64,000 nucleotides of DNA from NCBI GenBank assembly GCA_936450465.1, contig OW388294.1:73026622-73090621 (forward strand), given 5' to 3'. Position 1 is the stretch's first letter, and each line of letters begins with the position of its first letter. Positions 56,750 through 64,000 of the stretch are shown one piece after another. Under the pieces are notes generated by a model. That model did not search any database and was not told where the DNA came from. It saw only the letters and a list, made by a program, of their open reading frames with translations. The position numbers and the translations under genes were made by a program. This DNA is from Gibbula magus (Eukaryota; Mollusca; Gastropoda; Trochida; Trochidae).

Positions 56750-57238
56750 ATGAATCTTTATAGTACATGTTTCATTGGCAATGAACCCGGTTTTTCTAGA
56801 TCAACACGGAATGGTCAGAACATGTCCGATTCAACAAAGAACAGTGATGGTTATGAACCCATGGAAAATCCACGCCTCAGCCATTCTTCCTGTTCAGTGA
56901 GGACCAGTGTGTATCATGGTCCCTTACAAAAACTTCAAATGTCTGAAAGACCTCGGCAAATTATGCAAGACTCTAGTCAGGAGGACATGTTGTTGAATGA
57001 AACTAGTCAACTATCAAAATCCCCAAGAAGCAAACCAGTTTTAGGCATCCGTGCTAAAATAATTCAAAGCAACCTAGTTCAGAATGGAAATCAAGATACC
57101 TTCATCAAGAATGAATTTAGAAACATTGAGGCATTCGTCTTGGAGAATGTGACTGCTTTCAAAAGAGGAAGTTTTGGCAGAAAGACCATGCGGAAATCGG
57201 TCCATCCATTCCACAAACAAACTTTCACAGTCGTCTAG
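56750..57238 (+). CDS. ORF A, unit 32 (162 aa)
   Basis: Same protein as unit 29. The nearer acceptor candidate is lost here (TTCAGTGAG becomes TTCTGTGAG), leaving only GAGCAG before the ATG. Confidence 0.4.
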   Translation: MNLYSTCFIGNEPGFSRSTRNGQNMSDSTKNSDGYEPMENPRLSHSSCSVRTSVYHGPLQKLQMSERPRQIMQDSSQEDMLLNETSQLSKSPRSKPVLGIRAKIIQSNLVQNGNQDTFIKNEFRNIEAFVLENVTAFKRGSFGRKTMRKSVHPFHKQTFTVV

Positions 57239-57625
57239 TTGTTTTACAATCAAATATTTGATAGTGCTATGTTCTGAAAACTGTTGATTTTGTAAAAATC
57301 CCATTGAAGCCAAATAAGAATACAATGATATTTCAATTGGTGTATATGATGTGTGATCTGGTATGTTCTCTAGTCAGAAAGTTATGTTGTCTCCGTGTAC
57401 ATTGGCAAGTTCACTCAAGGAATAAAAACAAAGGAATATCAACTTGTTTTTCACTCTTCTATTATCTTTGTGTTCAACAAAGGTGACTTTCAATATTATA
57501 AAATAACCTTTCGCAAAGGAAAACAAAGTAACATCGCATACAATACATCAACAACATAGGATTATTGAAAATAGCAATGAAAATGAACAACAACACGATA
57601 ACAAGGGTAAAGGTGACATTGCATG

Positions 57626-57997
57626 TCAGCACAGTGTACACTTGAATCCGTTTTTCATATATGTTTTCAGTTCATGAGCAGATGATACGGATATCACAGA
57701 TTCTCCTTTCACATGTGTGAATCTATTAAATGATGGTGCGTGCCATGGATATTTCTGAAGAGGTTTTCGCGTACTCTGCCTTGTTTGGATATTCCTCTGA
57801 AACTGACGTTGTCGTTGTACACGTGTGGAGTCTTCCTGACAGGCTGTGACAGTGTTATTCAGATCAGTAACTGAATCTCTCTTCCTGCAGCAGGCACAAG
57901 TGACGTTCGATGACACATGGCTCTCCAACCACATCTTAACCTTTTTCATGGCCTTTCGGGAACTGGAAGACATCTTAACATGTCCAGAGTATTCCAT
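57626..57997 (-). CDS. ORF B, unit 32 (123 aa)
   Basis: Intact, His6. Minus-strand AATAAA lost (TCTATT near 57459). Confidence 0.48.
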   Translation of the reverse strand: MEYSGHVKMSSSSRKAMKKVKMWLESHVSSNVTCACCRKRDSVTDLNNTVTACQEDSTRVQRQRQFQRNIQTRQSTRKPLQKYPWHAPSFNRFTHVKGESVISVSSAHELKTYMKNGFKCTLC

Positions 57998-58577
57998 TGT
58001 ACGTGTACCAAAGGGTGTGTATAGTTTGAAGGATGAAGGTGAAATAATATATTACCAATATCAGCTGCTTATATACACACCATCAAGACTGTCAAAACAC
58101 AATGTGAGTAGTGTGAATGCACATGCAGTCAATCAGCACATTTTCCGCTATTTGTAAAGATCAAAGGATTGTGATCAAAGGGGAAAGTCCGTCACTTTGA
58201 TCACATGAATTATGCGGCTATAATTAAAAGAATACTTCAATTAATGAAGGTGATTGGTTTGAATGTTGATTCTCTTCTACTATCCGGTGCTATCCTTCTA
58301 CAAATGGCTTTTGATCTCTTCTCCTTCTATTGAAATACAAATAATCCGATTGTGTAGATAATAAACGCTTCTTTACACACTCTCATATTGTAAAAACGTA
58401 CTCATTTATTTCGTTGTTTTAGGTAAAAAGATCATGTTACCAGGTAAGAGTATGTTTCGATACATAAACTCATGTAATGAACGTGTGATTACATTGTACG
58501 TGTCTTTGTTATGTTCTGGATATAAGACATTGACATCGTCGAACCCCTGATAAACTCTTCATGTTCAGTGAGCAGTT

Positions 58578-59066
58578 ATGAATCTTTATAGTACATGTTT
58601 CATTGGCAATGAACCCGGTTTTTCTAGATCAACACGGAATGGTCAGAACATGTCCGATTCAACAAAGAACAGTGATGGTTATGAACCCATGGAAAATCCA
58701 CGCCTCAGCCATTCTTCCTGTTCAGTGAGGACCAGTGTGTATCATGGTCCCTTACAAAAACTTCAAATGTCTGAAAGACCTCGGCAAATTATGCAAGACT
58801 CTAGTCAGGAGGACATGTTGTTGAATGAAACTAGTCAACTATCAAAATCCCCAAGAAGCAAACCAGTTTTAGGCATCCGTGCTAAAATAATTCAAAGCAA
58901 CCTAGTTCAGAATGGAAATCAAGATACCTTCATCAAGAATGAATTTAGAAACATTGAGGCATTCGTCTTGGAGAATGTGACTGCTTTCAAAAGAGGAAGT
59001 TTTGGCAGAAAGACCATGCGGAAATCGGTCCATCCATTCCACAAACAAACTTTCACAGTCGTCTAG
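58578..59066 (+). CDS. ORF A, unit 33 (162 aa)
   Basis: Same protein as unit 29. Confidence 0.4.
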   Translation: MNLYSTCFIGNEPGFSRSTRNGQNMSDSTKNSDGYEPMENPRLSHSSCSVRTSVYHGPLQKLQMSERPRQIMQDSSQEDMLLNETSQLSKSPRSKPVLGIRAKIIQSNLVQNGNQDTFIKNEFRNIEAFVLENVTAFKRGSFGRKTMRKSVHPFHKQTFTVV

Positions 59067-59453
59067 TTGTTTTACAATCAAATATTTGATAGTGCTATGT
59101 TCTGAAAACTGTTGATTTTGTAAAAATCCCATTGAAGCCAAATAAGAATACAATGATATTTCAATTGGTGTATATGATGTGTGATCTGGTATGTTCTCTA
59201 GTCAGAAAGTTATGTTGTCTCCGTGTACATTGGCAAGTTCACTCAAGGAATAAAAACAAAGGAATATCAACTTGTTTTTCACTCTTCTATTATCTTTGTG
59301 TTCAACAAAGGTGACTTTCAATATTATAAAATAACCTTTCGCAAAGGAAAACAAAGTAACATCGCATACAATACATCAACAACATAGGATTATTGAAAAT
59401 AGCAATGAAAATGAACAACAACACGATAACAAGGGTAAAGGTGACATTGCATG

Positions 59454-59825
59454 TCAGCACAGTGTACACTTGAATCCGTTTTTCATATATGTTTTCAGTT
59501 CATGAGCAGATGATACGGATATCACAGATTCTCCTTTCACATGTGTGAATCTATTAAATGATGGTGCGTGCCATGGATATTTCTGAAGAGGTTTTCGCGT
59601 ACTCTGCCTTGTTTGGATATTCCTCTGAAACTGACGTTGTCGTTGTACACGTGTGGAGTCTTCCTGACAGGCTGTGACAGTGTTATTCAGATCAGTAACT
59701 GAATCTCTCTTCCTGCAGCAGGCACAAGTGACGTTCGATGACACATGGCTCTCCAACCACATCTTAACCTTTTTCATGGCCTTTCGGGAACTGGAAGACA
59801 TCTTAACATGTCCAGAGTATTCCAT
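59454..59825 (-). CDS. ORF B, unit 33 (123 aa)
   Basis: Intact, His6. Minus-strand AATAAA lost as in unit 32. Confidence 0.48.
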   Translation of the reverse strand: MEYSGHVKMSSSSRKAMKKVKMWLESHVSSNVTCACCRKRDSVTDLNNTVTACQEDSTRVQRQRQFQRNIQTRQSTRKPLQKYPWHAPSFNRFTHVKGESVISVSSAHELKTYMKNGFKCTLC

Positions 59826-60405
59826 TGTACGTGTACCAAAGGGTGTGTATAGTTTGAAGGATGAAGGTGAAATAATATATTACCAATATCAGCTGCTTAT
59901 ATACACACCATCAAGACTGTCAAAACACAATGTGAGTAGTGTGAATGCACATGCAGTCAATCAGCACATTTTCCGCTATTTGTAAAGATCAAAGGATTGT
60001 GATCAAAGGGGAAAGTCCGTCACTTTGATCACATGAATTATGCGGCTATAATTAAAAGAATACTTCAATTAATGAAGGTGATTGGTTTGAATGTTGATTC
60101 TCTTCTACTATCCGGTGCTATCCTTCTACAAATGGCTTTTGATCTCTTCTCCTTCTATTGAAATACAAATAATCCGATTGTGTAGATAATAAACGCTTCT
60201 TTACACACTCTCATATTGTAAAAACGTACTCATTTATTTCGTTGTTTTAGGTAAAAAGATCATGTTACCAGGTAAGAGTATGTTTCGATACATAAACTCA
60301 TGTAATGAACGTGTGATTACATTGTACGTGTCTTTGTTATGTTCTGGATATAAGACATTGACATCGTCGAACCCCTGATAAACTCTTCATGTTCAGTGAG
60401 CAGTT

Positions 60406-60894
60406 ATGAATCTTTATAGTACATGTTTCATTGGCAATGAACCCGGTTTTTCTAGATCAACACGGAATGGTCAGAACATGTCCGATTCAACAAAGAACAG
60501 TGATGGTTATGAACCCATGGAAAATCCACGCCTCAGCCATTCTTCCTGTTCAGTGAGGACCAGTGTGTATCATGGTCCCTTACAAAAACTTCAAATGTCT
60601 GAAAGACCTCGGCAAATTATGCAAGACTCTAGTCAGGAGGACATGTTGTTGAATGAAACTAGTCAACTATCAAAATCCCCAAGAAGCAAACCAGTTTTAG
60701 GCATCCGTGCTAAAATAATTCAAAGCAACCTAGTTCAGAATGGAAATCAAGATACCTTCATCAAGAATGAATTTAGAAACATTGAGGCATTCGTCTTGGA
60801 GAATGTGACTGCTTTCAAAAGAGGAAGTTTTGGCAGAAAGACCATGCGGAAATCGGTCCATCCATTCCACAAACAAACTTTCACAGTCGTCTAG
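60406..60894 (+). CDS. ORF A, unit 34 (162 aa)
   Basis: Same protein as unit 29. Confidence 0.4.
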   Translation: MNLYSTCFIGNEPGFSRSTRNGQNMSDSTKNSDGYEPMENPRLSHSSCSVRTSVYHGPLQKLQMSERPRQIMQDSSQEDMLLNETSQLSKSPRSKPVLGIRAKIIQSNLVQNGNQDTFIKNEFRNIEAFVLENVTAFKRGSFGRKTMRKSVHPFHKQTFTVV

Positions 60895-61281
60895 TTGTTT
60901 TACAATCAAATATTTGATAGTGCTATGTTCTGAAAACTGTTGATTTTGTAAAAATCCCATTGAAGCCAAATAAGAATACAATGATATTTCAATTGGTGTA
61001 TATGATGTGTGATCTGGTATGTTCTCTAGTCAGAAAGTTATGTTGTCTCCGTGTACATTGGCAAGTTCACTCAAGGAATAAAAACAAAGGAATATCAACT
61101 TGTTTTTCACTCTTTTATTATCTTTGTGTTCAACAAAGGTGACTTTCAATATTATAAAATAACCTTTCGCAAAGGAAAACAAAGTAACATCGCATACAAT
61201 ACATCAACAACATAGGATTATTGAAAATAGCAATGAAAATGAACAACAACACGATAACAAGGGTAAAGGTGACATTGCATG

Positions 61282-61653
61282 TCAGCACAGTGTACACTTG
61301 AATCCGTTTTTCATATATGTTTTCAGTTCATGAGCAGATGATACGGATATCACAGATTCTCCTTTCACATGTGTGAATCTATTAAATGATGGTGCGTGCC
61401 ATGGATATTTCTGAAGAGGTTTTCTCGTACTCTGCCTTGTTTGGATATTCCTCTGAAACTGACGTTGTCGTTGTACACGTGTGGAGTCTTCCTGACAGGC
61501 TGTGACAGTGTTATTCAGATCAGTAACTGAATCTCTCTTCCTGCAGCAGGCACAAGTGACGTTCGATGACACATGGCTCTCCAACCACATCTTAACCTTT
61601 TTCATGGCCTTTCGGGAACTGGAAGACGTCTTAACATTTCCAGAGTATTCCAT
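61282..61653 (-). CDS. ORF B, unit 34 (123 aa)
   Basis: Intact, Thr9. Promoter haplotype of units 29 and 35. An apparent five-residue extension above the ATG would need a TTG start and is not adopted. Confidence 0.5.
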   Translation of the reverse strand: MEYSGNVKTSSSSRKAMKKVKMWLESHVSSNVTCACCRKRDSVTDLNNTVTACQEDSTRVQRQRQFQRNIQTRQSTRKPLQKYPWHAPSFNRFTHVKGESVISVSSAHELKTYMKNGFKCTLC

Positions 61654-62232
61654 TGTTCGTTGTAGCAAAGGGTGTTTAGTTTGAAGGATGAAAGTGAAAT
61701 AATATCATACCAATATCAGCTGCTTATATACACACCATCAAGACTGTCAAAACACAATGTGAGTAGTGTGAATGCACATGCAGTCAATCAGCACATTTTC
61801 CGCTATTTGTAAAGATCAAAGGATTGTGATCAAAGGGTAAAGTCCGTCACTTTGATCACATGAATTATGCGGCTATACTTCAAAGAATACTTCAATTAAT
61901 GAAGGTGATTGGTTTGAATGTTGATTCTCTTCTACTATCCGGTGCTATCCTTCTACAAATGGCTTTTGATCTCTTCTCCTTCTATTGAAATACAAATAAT
62001 CCGATTGTGTAGATAATAAACGCTTCTTTACACACTCTCATATTGTAAAAACGTACTCATTTATTTCGTTGTTTTAGGTAAAAAGATCATGTTACCAGGT
62101 AAGAGTATGTTTCGATACATAAACTCATGTAATGAACGTGTGATTACATTGTACGTGTCTTTGTTATGTTCTGGATATAAGACATTGACATCGTCGAACC
62201 CCTGATAAACTCTTCATGTTCAGTGAGCAGTT

Positions 62233-62721
62233 ATGAATCTTTATAGTACATGTTTCATTGGCAATGAACCCGGTTTTTCTAGATCAACACGGAATGGTCA
62301 GAACATGTCCGATTCAACAAAGAACAGTGATGGTTATGAACCCATGGAAAATCCACGCCTCAGCCATTCTTCCTGTTCAGTGAGGACCAGTGTGTATCAT
62401 GGTCCCTTACAAAAACTTCAAATGTCTGAAAGACCTCGGCAAATTATGCAAGACTCTAGTCAGGAGGACATGTTGTTGAATGAAACTAGTCAACTATCAA
62501 AATCCCCAAGAAGCAAACCAGTTTTAGGCATCCGTGCTAAAATAATTCAAAGCAACCTAGTTCAGAATGGAAATCAAGATACCTTCATCAAGAATGAATT
62601 TAGAAACATTGAGGCATTCGTCTTGGAGAATGTGACTGCTTTCAAAAGAGGAAGTTTTGGCAGAAAGACCATGCGGAAATCGGTCCATCCATTCCACAAA
62701 CAAACTTTCACAGTCGTCTAG
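62233..62721 (+). CDS. ORF A, unit 35 (162 aa)
   Basis: Same protein as unit 29; last complete copy in the window. Confidence 0.4.
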   Translation: MNLYSTCFIGNEPGFSRSTRNGQNMSDSTKNSDGYEPMENPRLSHSSCSVRTSVYHGPLQKLQMSERPRQIMQDSSQEDMLLNETSQLSKSPRSKPVLGIRAKIIQSNLVQNGNQDTFIKNEFRNIEAFVLENVTAFKRGSFGRKTMRKSVHPFHKQTFTVV

Positions 62722-63108
62722 TTGTTTTACAATCAAATATTTGATAGTGCTATGTTCTGAAAACTGTTGATTTTGTAAAAATCCCATTGAAGCCAAATAA
62801 GAATACAATGATATTTCAATTGGTGTATATGATGTGTGATCTGGTATGTTCTCTAGTCAGAAAGTTATGTTGTCTCCGTGTACATTGGCAAGTTCACTCA
62901 AGGAATAAAAACAAAGGAATATCAACTTGTTTTTCACTCTTTTATTATCTTTGTGTTCAACAAAGGTGACTTTCAATATTATAAAATAACCTTTCGCAAA
63001 GGAAAACAAAGTAACATCGCATACAATACATCAACAACATAGGATTATTGAAAATAGCAATGAAAATGAACAACAACACGATAACAAGGGTAAAGGTGAC
63101 ATTGCATG

Positions 63109-63480
63109 TCAGCACAGTGTACACTTGAATCCGTTTTTCATATATGTTTTCAGTTCATGAGCAGATGATACGGATATCACAGATTCTCCTTTCACATGTG
63201 TGAATCTATTAAATGATGGTGCGTGCCATGGATATTTCTGAAGAGGTTTTCTCGTACTCTGCCTTGTTTGGATATTCCTCTGAAACTGACGTTGTCGTTG
63301 TACACGTGTGGAGTCTTCCTGACAGGCTGTGACAGTGTTATTCAGATCAGTAACTGAATCTCTCTTCCTGCAGCAGGCACAAGTGACGTTCGATGACACA
63401 TGGCTCTCCAACCACATCTTAACCTTTTTCATGGCCTTTCGGGAACTGGAAGACGTCTTAACATTTCCAGAGTATTCCAT
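63109..63480 (-). CDS. ORF B, unit 35 (123 aa)
   Basis: Intact, Thr9; same protein as unit 34. Confidence 0.5.
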   Translation of the reverse strand: MEYSGNVKTSSSSRKAMKKVKMWLESHVSSNVTCACCRKRDSVTDLNNTVTACQEDSTRVQRQRQFQRNIQTRQSTRKPLQKYPWHAPSFNRFTHVKGESVISVSSAHELKTYMKNGFKCTLC

Positions 63481-63833
63481 TGTTCGTTGTAGCAAAGGGT
63501 GTTTAGTTTGAAGGATGAAAGTGAAATAATATCATACCAATATCAGCTGCTTATATACACACCATCAAGACTGTCAAAACACAATGTGAGTAGTGTGAAT
63601 GCACATGCAGTCAATCAGCACATTTTCCGCTATTTGTAAAGATCAAAGGATTGTGATCAAAGGGTAAAGTCCGTCACTTTGATCACATGAATTATGCGGC
63701 TATACTTCAAAGAATACTTCAATTAATGAAGGTGATTGGTTTGAATGTTGATTCTTTTCTACTATCCGGTGCTATCCTTCTACAAATGACTTTTGATCTC
63801 TTCTCGTTCTATTGAAATACAAATAATCCGATT

Positions 63834-64000
63834 GTGTAGATAATAAACGCTTCTTTACACACTCTCATATTGTAAAAACGTACTCATTTATTTCGTTGTT
63901 TTAGGTAAAAAGATCATGTTACCAGGTAAAAGTATGTTTCGATACATAAACTCATGTAATGAACGTGTGATTACATTGTACGTGTCTTTTTTATGTTCTG
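63834..64000. repeat. Partial unit 36, cut by window edge
   Basis: First 167 bp of a further unit, covering the upstream region, the possible first exon and part of the putative intron, including the 7-nt insertion. The splice donor reads GTAAAAG instead of GTAAGAG. ORF A lies beyond the edge. Confidence 0.97.

Larger units (their letters stand above)
51042..63833. repeat. Homogeneous family, units 29-35
   Basis: All seven units share Asn121 in ORF A, the 7-nt intron insertion and an altered T-run (CTTTGTTATGTTCT) in the putative intron. Two subtypes alternate by position. Units 29, 34 and 35 carry a distinct ORF B promoter haplotype and AAAGGGTAAAG in the shared upstream region. Units 30-33 carry His6 in B, AAAGGGGAAAG and a TATAATTAAAAG variant downstream. 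Confidence 0.85.
1..64000. repeat. Tandem macrosatellite array, ~1.82 kb unit, 35 full copies plus one partial
   Basis: Every base belongs to a head-to-tail array. Units start at 1, 1823, 3644, 5466, 7294, 9115, 10936, 12757, 14578, 16399, 18220, 20041, 21862, 23689, 25517, 27338, 29158, 30987, 32807, 34627, 36456, 38277, 40102, 41922, 43743, 45571, 47392, 49213, 51042, 52869, 54697, 56524, 58352, 60180, 62007 and 63834 (partial). The two main lengths, about 1,821 and 1,828 bp, differ by a 7-nt insertion in the putative intron, present in units 4, 13, 14, 17, 20, 22, 25 and 28-36. Copies differ by scattered substitutions and few indels. No unit is inverted and no foreign sequence interrupts the array. 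Confidence 0.99.

Noticed and set aside
1..64000. CRISPR array, rDNA, histone cluster or bacterial operon
   Set aside because: Unit length, signals and ORFs fit none. There is no short spacer pattern, no rRNA or histone sequence, and no Shine-Dalgarno spacing before the ORFs.

Overview
The whole 64 kb window is one head-to-tail tandem array. A unit of about 1.82 kb (1,819-1,829 bp) repeats 35 times, and a 36th copy is cut by the right edge at 63834. The first base already lies at a unit boundary, so the array is open on both sides and longer than 64 kb. There is no single-copy flanking DNA, no RNA gene I recognise, no transposase or reverse transcriptase, and no CRISPR. The unit carries animal-type eukaryotic signals: a TATA box, canonical AATAAA signals, a consensus GT-AG intron candidate, and a cluster of motifs matching the metazoan TCF/LEF site. 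I infer a eukaryotic, probably animal, nuclear genome. I cannot name the species.

Layout of one unit (unit 1 coordinates): 1-92 is an upstream region with a possible short first exon (ATG at 83). 93-217 is a possible intron. 220-687 is plus-strand ORF A (155-175 codons depending on copy). 688-1095 is a tail-to-tail 3' region in which the two AATAAA signals cross (891-896 plus, 928-933 minus). 1096-1467 is minus-strand ORF B (123 codons), with a TATATAAG box at 1539-1546. 1547-1822 is a shared divergent upstream region with three TCF/LEF-like motifs and an 11-bp perfect inverted repeat. Each unit is therefore a pair of convergent small genes, and neighbouring units face each other across a common bidirectional promoter.

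Neither predicted protein belongs to a family I recognise. A is basic and Ser/Asn/Gln-rich. B is strongly basic, with six invariant cysteines and a C-terminal Cys-Thr-Leu-Cys that resembles a CaaX prenylation box. B is open in 33 of 35 copies and never frameshifted. A is frameshifted in seven copies, from three independent events. Replacement changes outnumber silent ones in both ORFs, so coding function is plausible but unproven.

Region by region: units 1-4 are mixed. Units 5-12 form one family (Phe at A residue 55), with a 3-unit duplication (units 6 and 9). A switch of family falls inside unit 12, near 21.39 kb. Units 13-28 show a 3-unit higher-order repeat of about 5,469 bp. Units 29-35 form a third, nearly homogeneous family. 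The array looks shaped by unequal exchange and gene conversion.
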